64,000 bases of DNA from the NCBI RefSeq assembly GCF_030445035.2, contig NC_080680.1, positions 50,915,212 to 50,979,211 of the forward strand, in the 5' to 3' direction. Below, in pieces: positions 11,100 through 21,769 of the stretch. A program made the position numbers and the translations under genes. Below the pieces are notes generated by a model. That model did not search any database, was not told where the DNA came from, and saw only the letters and a list, made by a program, of their open reading frames with translations. Every line of letters begins with the position of its first letter. The first letter of the stretch is position 1. Source of the DNA: Dasypus novemcinctus (taxonomy: Eukaryota > Chordata > Mammalia > Cingulata > Dasypodidae).

Positions 11100-12830
11100 C
11101 CACAGTAAATTAAGTTAGAAATCAATAAAAAAAAAAGACAAAATAAAAAATAACCCATGTGTAAAGAAGAATTCCCAATGAATACATTTGGAAAGAGAAT
11201 ACTAATAAAAGTACAATGTATCAAAACTTATCAGATGAAGCTAAAACTATTTTTAGAATAAAACATAATCTTAAATGAATTTGTTAGAAAAGATAAAATG
11301 TTGAAAATTAATAATTCCAAGGAGATGGGAAAAAATCAGCAAATTAAACAAAACAAAAGATATGATAGGATTAGATACATACAAAATGAAGTATCAAAAT
11401 AATAAATGAATTTAGCAGGTACTTAGATGCAAGGTAGATATGTAACACTCAATTGTATTTCTAACAAATATTAGAAAAATAAAAGAAAGGAAACCAAACT
11501 ATTTATAGCACCAAACATTTTTAAATGAAGTGAAATAAATTTAATAATGATGCATAGGGCCTCTACACATAAAGTATAAGTTATTTTTTGAGGAAAATGG
11601 AATACTTAAATGAATGAAGGTATATATCATGTTTATGTATCAGAAGATTCAATATTTTAAAGATGTCACTTCTCCCCACATTGTTCCATAAATTTAATGC
11701 AATCCAAATAAAATCTGAATTGTTATTTCTTTGTTTGTTTGTCTGTGTGTATTGTTGGAACTTGAAAAGTTGATTTTAAAATTAATATGGAAATGTAATG
11801 GTTAAGGATAGTTAAAATTTTCTTGAAGAATTATAACCAATGGGGAGGTCTTTCTCTACTGGGTATCAAGGGCTATTAAAATGCTGCATTAATTAAGATT
11901 GTTGAACATTGCTTCACAGATAGAAAAATGGACCACTGGAACACATTAGAGGTCAGTAAAAGACCCATGCATATATAGATAATTGATTTATGATAAAGGC
12001 AGGCTGTACAGCAATGGAAAAAGAAAATCGTCTCATTTCCAGGAGGATTTCAATTCATAATACTAAAGAAAAAAAATTTAGATGATAATATAGGAGAATA
12101 ACATTATGTTCTTGGAGTAGAAAAAAAATTCCTTAAACACAAAAATGCATTACCAAAAAATGTAGATAAGTTAAACTTTATTAATATTAAAAATTTCTGA
12201 TTCTCAAAAGAAGGTAAGAAAATGAAAGGACTAGGAGAAAGTCACAAGTGAAGAGAAGGTATTTTAAGCACATATAACCAACAAAAACTATATATAGATA
12301 TCTTAGGAATCATTAAGAGAAATTCAGACAATCCCATAGAAAAAAGGGCAAGATATTTGAACAACTAACAAAAGAGGATATCTAAATGGACAAAAACATA
12401 TGAAAGAGTACTCAAGCTCACCAATAATCAGAAATCTCACAGTGAGATACAGAGTCCCACTCACTATAATGACTAAAATTAAAATCATTGACAATACCAT
12501 ATGCTTCTGAGTATGTAGAACAATTCAAGTGTCAATCAGCAATGGAATGGAAAAACTAAATTGTAGGATATTCATACAATGAAAATCCAGTGCAGCAATA
12601 AAAATGAAAAACAACGACAACAAACAAGACAGCTACTTGCCACAATGTGGAATCTCAAAAGCATTACATTAAAAAAGAAGCCAGACACAAAAATGTATAT
12701 ACTGAGTGACTTAATTTACATGAAGTTCAAAAGCAGGGAAAATGGAATTTTAGTATTAGAAGTTAGGATAATTGTTACTTTCAGAAGGAAGGGAAAGGTT
12801 GCTATTGGAAAGAGATAAGAGGGAGGCCTT
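11100..12830 (+). mobile_element. Old L1 fragment, 3' half of ORF2
   Basis: Translated pieces match ORF2 of the young L1: FNAIQIK at about 11691-11711 corresponds to FNAIPIK near 3469, and the following 'tctctactgggtatcaagggctattaaaa' corresponds to the [10 protein letters not shown] region. The 3' part (12530-12700) resembles the C-terminal end of ORF2. Many stops and indels are present. Edges are approximate. Confidence 0.7.
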
Positions 12831-14779
12831 CAGAGTCCTGGCTATGCTCTATTTCGTATCAGGATTGTTATCATTTTGTAAAAATTCCTTTAGCAGGAAA
12901 TTTTTGTTTCATGCTCTTTTCCATATGTGTTCTATACTTCGATTTTTAAAAAGGTTTAAAAAAAAAAAGAGCATGTGGATGGAATTGTTGACAGTGCATT
13001 TCTTGTAATCGCAGCCTCTATGGCCCATCATCATTTCTAAGAATGCAATGAATTTCAAATGCAGTTTCCCATTTCTAATGCAATGAATAACCTCTTTGGA
13101 ACTTCTAGCCTTAGCTTTTTGAATCTTGTTTTATAACAGCAAAAACAAACGAGGCAATGAGGACTCAGAAAAACTATTGCATATATTGTAATTCTTCAGG
13201 CTCAGAGCAGTTCCTCTCCACGCTTCCCTCTTTTCCTTTCTGCCCATGAATGGTCTAGCCCTGCTAATATTTCTAAGATATCCCAAAGCTGTTCAATGGT
13301 GGCTCAGATTATCAGTCTTTTCAACTACCCTAAATTATAGATGAACAGGGTCACAGTAGGACAGGATGAAGCCAGTCTCCAGTTAAAAATATTAATAAAA
13401 GAAAATCACCAATTTATTAAATGAAAATCCTCTGATCTGTTCAGTGTAGCAAACAGCTGCTATTCTGTATCCTATTGTGGCCTTGGGACCTGGTGACACT
13501 AGCATGTCTGCCTCTGTGCACATTTCTCTCAGCTGGGCAAATAAACAGCTCCTCTCTCCTCCTGTGCAGGGGCAGGGTTGCTCCCAGATGTCAAACTCAA
13601 ATAATCTCCTTCAAACAGAATCCCTGGCCAGTTAAAAAAAAAAAAATTATACACCTACTGCTTTGGGGTATAACAGATACCAAGAATCAGCTGCAGCAGA
13701 TACAAAGATGCCTCTGAACATAAGTCATTAACAAACCAAGCGTTTTACAAATATTTCTCCCCCATGCTGTGCCCTTTCCCATAAAATCAATCTCAATCCC
13801 TCATGCTCCAGTCCCATCTTCGCTTCTGCATTTGATACTCCATTAGTTGAAGTTCAAGTTTGCCTAGTATGCATAAGTTTGCATAAGTATAAAATTTTAC
13901 TTATGTTCTTTTCTAGCCATTTAAATGCTCTCAAATACAATGTATCTAAATCATATGAAACAGCAGGTAGTATTACAGGTCAAGACACACTTTGACCCTC
14001 ATTGTAATAATGACAGAAATAATTAATAGCTGATAAGGCACAGATACCAATCAATAAGGCATAGACAGTGACTAATTAGTAAACAGCAAATTAGCCATCA
14101 ATAACTAGTATAGCTAATAATTCTTCTGTGTACCTCGGAACTGGTTTAAGAAAATGATTTATGTCCTCATTGTTTCTAGATTTGGAAATCTGTTTCTCAA
14201 TTCCTTGTCAATCATCACTGGCTCTTCTTGGTGCCATGGACTTCACCCTCAGAGGAAAACTGGCATGATAGATGTTATATGATATGCATGATTTTGCTCA
14301 AGAAAATGAGATCCTACATGTTAGCTGAATTAGCAAGCAGGACTGAATGTATGTTTCAGTGGGTGAATAATGCTAGTAGTGAAAACAGCACAAGTAATTT
14401 CAATGTCATGCTATTATGTAAATATCATCTGCCTGCTCATATATATCATTTGATTTCTGCCATTATCCACAATGAGTTTCCTACATTGATTTTAATAGGC
14501 ATCATTAGGCTTATTTCCCAATCCTGGCTAGCCCTTCATGTTAGAAATAAAAGACCTCTGCTTATCTTACAAGAGTGTGTTAAGTATAAATGTGATAACT
14601 TGTCAGAGAGAATTTGAGTTCATGGGAGAAAAGGTACCATGTAAGAGAAATGTGATATTACAGTGGCTGTGGCTTTCATATGGTGGTCCTAAGACTTAGA
14701 TTGATCTGGGCAGGATGTCTGAATCTTTCCTATCAATGGAATGCCAGTCTTGACCCTTAAGTTCTGTGAGCAGGACGGT
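12831..14779. other. Mostly nothing recognisable; possible short MIR trace
   Basis: Contains A/T-rich sequence, a poly-A run at 12959-12968 and another near 13635. A faint reverse MIR-like stretch lies at about 13290-13400. The open frame at 14228-14617 (129 codons, +) has no recognisable domain. Confidence 0.4.
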
Positions 14780-14965
14780 ACACTGGCATGCACATTCAAC
14801 TGCTCCCCCAATGTTTGTCTTGGCTCTACTTCTAAATAGCATTGGTAAATTTTTATAAAATTCGTTACCTCTCTGGGCATCAGGTACTTCATCTTTAAAA
14901 AGAGGTAGGGCTGGTCACTTGAATGAGCTTTCAGTTCTAGCATTCTACAATTCTTTGATTCAGTG
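14780..14965 (+). repeat. MIR-like ancient SINE relic
   Basis: 'ttggctctacttctaaatagc', 'cgttacctctctgggcatcag', 'ttcatctttaaaaagagg' and 'ctttcagttctagcattctac' follow the order of an old mammalian tRNA-derived SINE. Confidence 0.5.
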
Positions 14966-15109
14966 TGATCCTTCATACTTTAGACAGTAAGGGATTATTT
15001 TTGAAAGCAAATAGCAGAAATGGTGATTTAGAAGAGAAGGTTCTGAAAATGCTTAATCTCATCAAATAATTTTAATTTAGCCTTCACGGGTGACGCAGGG
15101 TTTTAGAAA

Positions 15110-15315
15110 AGGCTTCTATTATCCAATAGAAGCACAGCACTGTATTTACTTCCTTCATCGCACTTATCGTATCTGTAATTATCTTTCAAAGATTATGTTT
15201 CATTTTTTTCAACATTTTTCTCAAATAGAGCTTAAGCTATTTTGTTTGATGCTGAATCCTTAGTGCCTAGAGCAAGTTCTAGCACATACTAGCGCTCAAT
15301 TGAGTGAAAAAATGA
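15110..15315 (+). repeat. L2 3' end relic
   Basis: The end 'tccttagtgcctagagcaag...agcacatactagcgctcaatt...gagtga' is the standard L2 3' terminus, diverged. Confidence 0.6.
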
Positions 15316-16699
15316 ATTCATTCTAAAACGGTTTTACCTAGGGTAGCATAAGGTTAGCTATTCATTTAAAAGAAAGGTGTTTGTAGAGTACCAGTATATG
15401 GAAGACTTTGTTTTCCTCAGATTTGCAAAAAGGAAAGATGAAGTGATTGAATCAGACTAATTAAAAGTATCTGGATGTTTTCCCAGCTGAAATCACTTTT
15501 GCCAAATCTTTGGAGGCATACATGGCTTAAGTATGATGAGGCTTTGCAATAATAAAAGGAGAATGATCTACTTTATATGGCAGTATTAATTCAGTAAAAG
15601 CTTTGCCTAATCCTAGATTAATTAATTTATTGACTGTCATATGGTTTTAAAAAATATACAAGTGAAACATTTTTGCAAAAAAAAATCAGCTTAGTGCTTG
15701 AATCAGTTTCATTTCATGCTACTAAAATATGATAATACTGAAATTGCTATATGCTATTCTTTAGAAAAATAATTTATATAACTGGGCTGAGAAGAAAATT
15801 TAAGGAGTAAAAAAAGGTTTTTACAAGTTTTCTCAGCATCTGTAGCTTCTACAACATGAGATGCTATTTGTTATTGCTCTGTTGTATTCATCTAATTGTA
15901 AAGCGCCCAAGTTTAGCAGAATTAAAACAATGGATATCATCTGCCTTTCCCTAGACCACTTTAGCATAGAAGAATCTGCTGGGTAATCTGTATATAGGTC
16001 ATCAGGATTTTTAAGGGAATCTATAGTTATAGTATTTAGTCAGAGAATTCACTGTTCCATGATGCCTTTTCTTGGGTCATCTTGAGAACTGATTGTCACA
16101 CAATGATCCAATCAGCTGTTTGATTGATCTGATTCAGTTCATCCATGGCAACTGTACCAAACATTTCAAGGTCAGTCTATTTCTGTCTGACATTGATGGA
16201 CATGGCATACAACATCAAGGGATAAAAAAGTCAGTAATATTAAAAGACTGTCCCCAGCCAAATACTTTTGCAGTGCTTTGCCTAAAGATAACTGAAACTG
16301 TCTGAACTGAATAATGTTAGCCCAGTGATTTCAAATGACAACATTGCTTGGTATGGAGTTGCACAGTTAGTGTAGTCACTCAGTAACACTGATGAAAATC
16401 ATTATGGTAATAATGTTTCATTAAAGAACTACAGATCTGTATTTAGAGCAGTGACCCAAATATAGGGTTCAGAGAAAATTGTCTAACACTGAAATGAGCA
16501 GATAGCTTATGGATCTAAACAGCAAGTGCAGAGATACAGTACATTGTTATACAATTTTATGTGTTTTAAAACAAATGCACAGAACTATAGATGAGCTTTT
16601 CAGTTTTCTGTCCCCTGGTCAGTCAGTCTCAAACTCAGTTTTTCTTTCAATATATCAGGACTTTTGGCCAAAGAATTCATCCCACAAATATCTTTAGGA
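15316..16699. other. No recognisable gene or repeat
   Basis: AT-rich, only short open frames, no motif I can name. Confidence 0.45.
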
Positions 16700-16852
16700 A
16701 TTTACTATCAAAGAGGTACTCTCTTAGGAGGTGAGGATATAGTAATATAAATATATAAATTAGCAAAATCCCTTCACAGTTGATGCTTAAATTTTACTGG
16801 ATAGAGAATAATCTATTAAATCAAGTAAATAGATTGTTAGAAAGTGATAGTG

Positions 16853-17230
16853 GGAAACGGACTTTGGCCCAGTGGTTAGGGCGTCCGTCTACCACATGGG
16901 AGGTCCGCGGTTCAAACCCCGGGCCTCCTTGACCCGTGTGGAGCAGGCCATGCGCAGTGCTGATGCGCGCAAGGAGTGCCGTGCCACGCAAGGGTGTCGC
17001 CCGCGTGGGGGAGCCCCACGTGCAAGGAGTGCGCCTGTGAGGAAAGCCGCCCAGCGTGAAAAGAAAGTGCAGCCTGCCCAGGAATGGCGCCGCCCACACT
17101 TCCCATGCCGCTGACGACAACAGAAGCGGACAAAGAAACAAGACGCAGCAAATAGACACCAAGAACAGACAACCAGGGGAGGGAGGGAAATTAAATAAAT
17201 AAATAAATCTTTTTAAAAAAAAAAAAAAAA
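16853..17230 (+). mobile_element. Chimeric DAS-type SINE, tRNA head plus unrelated tail
   Basis: A tRNA-derived head with Pol III A and B boxes is followed by a GC-rich body of unrelated origin and an A-rich tail ((AAAT)n, then A15). The 14-base TSD AGAAAGTGATAGTG is perfect at 16839-16852 and 17231-17244, so the boundaries are exact. The perfect TSD and preserved CpGs suggest a fairly recent insertion mobilised by L1. Open frames on both strands across this element are by-products of its GC-rich sequence. Confidence 0.92.
16865..16918 (+). promoter_or_regulatory. Internal RNA polymerase III promoter of the SINE (A and B boxes)
   Basis: A box TGGCCCAGTGG at 16865-16875 and B box GGTTCAAACC at 16909-16918. 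The B box fits the tRNA-type consensus GGTTCRANNC exactly. Spacing (about 33 bases between the boxes) is tRNA-like. Whether it is transcribed is unknown. Confidence 0.75.
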
Positions 17231-17762
17231 AGAAAGTGATAGTGCTATGGAAACAAAGCAGGATAGGGTGAATGGGGAATGCCTTGAGGATTGGAGGTTT
17301 TGATTTTAAATAAGGATGTCAAAATAGAACTTGTTGAAAAAGTGACATAATGAAAGACTGAAAAGGTCCCATTGGCAGGGAAATCTCTGATATCCGTGGG
17401 AAGCATGTTCCATGCAGATTGAACAGTCATTGCACAGGGTGGGAGGCTGGACTGTACCTGACATATTTAAGGGACAGCAAGGAGGTCAATGTGGCTGGAG
17501 TGCAATGACATAGAGGAAGACAAGTACAATACAAGGTCAATTGTGTAAGACCTTGTAGATCATCATAAAGATATTGTCTCTAACTCCAAGGACAATGAGA
17601 AGGCAATGGAGGGTTGTTTTGGACAAAAGAATGATAATATCTGAATTACAGCTTAACAAGCTCACTACTCGCCATGGGTGAAAATAAATTTATGGAGTTA
17701 CTAGCTAGGGCAGAAGAAGGAAATTTAGTTAGGAGTGATACAATGATGGCTTGGACCAGAGG

Positions 17763-18264
17763 CTTAGCAGTTTGAAACTTTTGTGGCCTCCAGGAAATCC
17801 TCTTTTTAAGGTTATTCCATTCTTGTGCATGTAAACTTACTTAGGTGGGAACTTTTGATTAAATTACTTCAGGTAAAGACCTTTTATTAGATTGGGTGAC
17901 CTAGGGTGGGTCTTAATCTTCTTACTGGGGTCCTTTATAGATGGATGAAATACAGGGAAAAAAGACACAAAGACAGAGAGAAGCTTCTAGAAGTTGAAAT
18001 CAATGAAACTGGAGAGAGAAAAGCTACAGAGTGGCCCAAAGCTGAAAGTAACAAACCTAGAGGAGAGGGGAGAGACTAGCAGATACCTCCATGTGCCTAA
18101 TTACCCACAGCTACAGCTCAGGAAAATAGCATCTCCTGAGGATGCCTTGACTTGGACACTTTCACTGCCTCAGAACTATATACTTTTAACCAAATAAATT
18201 CCCATTGTAAAAACCAAGCCATTTCTGGTATATTGTTCCCAGCAGCTTTTAGGAAACTAAAACA
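17763..18264 (+). mobile_element. Solo LTR (MaLR-like, xenarthran type A)
   Basis: A 502-base element between perfect 5-base TSDs AGAGG (17758-17762 and 18265-18269). It starts CTTAGCAGTTTGA (probably TGTAGCAG originally), contains AAATAAATTCCC as likely poly-A signal region, and ends AGGAAACTAAAACA, the ending style of MaLR LTRs. No internal retroviral sequence is adjacent, so it is a solo LTR. A reverse-strand copy of the same family lies at 30747-31230. It sits immediately at the end of the L2 relic. Confidence 0.8.
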
Positions 18265-18379
18265 AGAGGTTTAAACCACACCCTGTCCTCTAACAGCCAC
18301 ACTCTCTCTTGAAATCATGCCTTAATTCTCTGGAAGACTTCCAATATTTCTCCAGTAGGCCTTATTAGTGGAATCTATT

Positions 18380-18560
18380 CAGATTATTTACTAATGTCAT
18401 TTATATGTGTAATCCATTTAACCTCACTATGTCTCAGGTGTCTTATTTGTTAAATGGTATTAAACATAATGCCTACCTAACTCATAAGATAATGATGCAC
18501 ATTTTGTAAGAACATCCATGTAAAGGGAAGCAGCATTGTTGTATATCACAAAGTTTTCAA
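18380..18560 (+). repeat. MIR SINE relic
   Basis: 'taacctcactatgtctcagg', 'tgttaaatggtattaaac' and 'taatgcctacctaactcataag' are in MIR order, diverged. Confidence 0.55.
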
Positions 18561-18594
18561 TACATGCTAGCTATGGCTTCTATTAATAGTAAAA

Positions 18595-21500
18595 GAATCC
18601 ATTTTGTCATTTAGGTCTTCTTTACTTACTCAGTAATGTTCTGTAGTTTTCAGTTTGAAGATCTTGCACATTGCACATTAAATTTACAACTAATGCTAAT
18701 AAATAGTATTTTAAAATTTTCATTTTCAATTTGTCCATTGCTGATATATAGAAACATGATTCATTTTTGCATTTGAATGTTATATTCTATTACCTTTCAA
18801 ATTCATTTATTAATTCTAATGGTTTATCTATATAGATTTGGGGGGATTTCTAAATACAAAATCATATTTTCTGTAAATAATGTCAATTTTATTTTTCATT
18901 ACCAATTCATATAATCATTCACTCTTTTTAAAAATTTATTTATTTTTCATTTATTTCTCTCCCTTTCCCCCCAGTTGTCTGCTTTCTGTGTCCACTCACT
19001 GTGTGTTCTTCTGTGACCGCTTCTATCCTTATCAGCAGCACTGGGAATCTGTGTTTCTTTTTGTTGCGTCATCTTGTTGTTGTGTCAGCTCTCCATGTGT
19101 GCGGCGCCATTCTTGGGCAGGCTGCACTTCCTTTTGCACTGCGCCTTATGGGGTGCACTCCTTGCACGTGGGGTTCCCCTACAAGGGGGACACCCCTGCA
19201 TGGCAGGGCACTCCTTGCGCATCAGCACTGCGCATGGGCCAGCTCCACATGCATTAGAGAGGCCATGGTTTGAACCGCAGACCTTCCATATAGTAGACAG
19301 ATTCACCATCCATTGGGCCAAGTCTGCTTCCCTATTCACTCTTTTTTAAAAATCATTCACTCTTAAGTGTGATATGCACTATAGATTTTAAAAAAATAAA
19401 TACTCTATCAAATTAAGGAATTTCCCTTTAATCCAAATTTAGTACTTTTCATTATGAATTGGTGTTGAATTTTATTGTATTTTTTTCTGCATAATTAAAC
19501 CGATTTTTAGTTTTAATATCTTAAAATGGAACTAGGCTGATTAATTTTCAAAATGTGCAATTCAGGAAAAGATGCAAACTTACTGCGATGTATTACCTTT
19601 TTTATTTGACTGGATGGATTTGATTTGCAAAACATTTTGTTTATGATTGTTGCATTTGTGTTCATGAGAGAGATTGAAATTAATATTCTTTTCTTTATTG
19701 GTATCATTATTTTGGTATCAATGTTATTCTGCCCTTATAAAATGAGTTGGGAAGTGTGCCTTCTTTACCTTTTCCTGGAGCAATTTGTATTACTTCTTGT
19801 ATTTGGAAGAATTCACTGATAAAGCTATCTGAGCCAGAAATTTCCTTGTCGGTATGTATTTAAAAATATATTTAAATCTCTAAAAAATAAAAGAAAAAGC
19901 CATATTTTCTATTTCTTCTTTGGTTAGCATTGGTAGATTGCGATTTTGTAAGACTTTTTCTATTTTGTTATATTTTTCAAATTAATTGAAGATGTTTACA
20001 GTGACTCTCATTTTCTTAAAAATTTCTTATGATTTATAGTGATGTTCTCTTTTTGCATTCTCAGTAGTGATCTTTTGTTCTCTCTCTCTCCCCCATCTCT
20101 GTCTCTCGCTTTCCCTTTCTTTCTAGATGTCTTATCAGAGTTTTATAGTTGTTGCTAATCTCTTCAAGGAACTAGCATTTGACTTTATTTTTGACCAATT
20201 TACAGTTGTTTCCCATTCCACTTATTTTTGCTCTGATCTTTATTATTTCCTTTCTTCTACTTCTTTGGTTTCAGTTTGCGTTTGTTTCTAACTTCTTGAG
20301 ATGGACACACAGATCATTGATTGTTCAGCTTCTCTAAAGCATATAATGTTACAAGGTTCCATTTAAACTTCACTCTATCCCACAAGTTTTTCTATGTTAT
20401 ATTTATAGTATTTTTAAGTTAAAATAATTTCTATGAGCAATTAAGAAATTGCTCCTGTATGCAACACAGAGTTAGATGTTACTTTTTCTGTGTGAAGTCT
20501 GATAATCTGTTTTAACCGAAATATCTAGTCCATTTACTTCTTTAGGGTAAGTTTAAGTATTCCATCTTATACTTGTTTTCTATTTTTCCCTCCTATTCTA
20601 CATTCTGTTCTTACCTCTCTCTAAGTTTTGGATTATTTGAGCTTTCTTCATCATTTCATTTCCCATTCCACTTTTTTGTGAGATATGTATAACTACCTTT
20701 TAGTAGTTATATTAGAGTGTAAACCATGCATCCTGGACTTACTAGACTCTAATGTAAATTAGTGTCTTTAACATTTAATAGACAAAGCAAGAACCATGCA
20801 GCCATTTAATACAATTTACACCCTATTGTCCTTTGTTCTAACACTGCCATGCAATTTATTCCTATATATATTATAAATTTCACAATATATTCTAATGAAT
20901 CATATTTATTTAGAATTCCCCATATATATATCTTTCCTGTATTTCAGTGATTTCACTTGTGATCATTTTCTTTCCACTTGAAGGTCTCATTTTAGTATTT
21001 ATTTTAGTGCAAAAATCTACTGAAAAACTCTCTCAGGTTTTTTGTCTGAAACATCTTAATGTTATCATCATTTTTGAAGGATATTTTTACTGCTTAGAGA
21101 ATCTAAGATTACAGTATTTTCTTTTAAAACATGAGAAATACCATTTCATATTCTTTTAATTTCTCTTATTTGTATTGAGAAGTTAATTGTCAGTCCTGTT
21201 ATTCTGTGGCTTGATATTATCTGACAGTTTTTAAAACCCTTGCCTTTTATACCTTAAAGTATTGCTTCCTTCCTATTCTTTCTTTCTTTTCCTCCTGGGT
21301 CTTCATATCACATATTGTATCTTTCACACTGTCTTATATGGCCCTAATTTTTTTTTTCATTTCCACATTTTTTTCCCTCTCTGCATATTTGATTGGATAT
21401 TTTCTATTGATCGCTATTCTAAGTTACTAATCCTCTCTTCTGTTGTTTCTAATCATTAGACTCATCTATTGAGTCTTAATTTTTAATGTTTTTTTTCTAA

Positions 21501-21725
21501 AATTCCTACTTGATCCTTATTTTTGATTCTATTGTTATGACTAAGTTCTACATTTTATCATTTAAACATATTAATCATATTTATATATTTTGGGGGGTTT
21601 ATTAACTATGCTATCTGGATCATTAATGACTCTGCTTCTATTGTTTGCTTTTCTTTTAGTTTTTGGCCATTTGATCCTGTGTTCTGGTATAAATGGTAAT
21701 TATTTATTACTAGTATTGTATATAA
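18595..21725 (-). mobile_element. Old L1 on the reverse strand, split by a SINE
   Basis: Read on the reverse strand this gives decayed ORF2 (palm region around 19600-19850, with 'ataaaatgagttgggaag' and 'gaattcactgataaagctatctgagcc'; linker around 20140-20400, including the LWDAAKA region near 20370) and then ORF1-like sequence toward 21300. Most of the endonuclease region appears deleted near 20450. The chimeric SINE at 18935-19333 is inserted in it. Full of stops. Confidence 0.7.
18935..19333 (-). mobile_element. Chimeric DAS-type SINE, reverse strand
   Basis: Same architecture as the copy at 16853 but inverted: T-rich tail at the left, GC-rich body, tRNA head at the right with reversed B box GGTTTGAACC at 19267-19276. 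Flanked by near-identical direct repeats beginning ATTCACTC (from 18917 and from 19334), differing by one T in a T-run. It shares more bases with a DAS variant having a longer tail unit than does the copy at 16853. Confidence 0.88.
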
Positions 21726-21769
21726 AATATTATATAAATATCTAGTCAACCAAGTTGGTGACTTGAGAC

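Larger units (their letters stand above)
16700..17757 (-). repeat. Old L2-like LINE relic, split by a SINE
   Basis: Left part: 'ggaggtgaggatatagtaa' and 'gttagaaagtgatagtg'. Right part: 'ctatggaaacaaagcagg', 'gggaagcatgttcc', 'aagaccttgtagatcatc', 'aaggcaatggagggttg' and 'gatggcttggacca'. These join into one old element once the SINE at 16853-17230 and one TSD copy are removed, so the SINE is the younger insertion. Confidence 0.55.

Noticed and set aside
16865..16918. Candidate tRNA gene
   Set aside because: The A and B boxes belong to the tRNA-derived head of a SINE with an A-tail and TSD; there is no complete cloverleaf ending at an acceptor stem and terminator.
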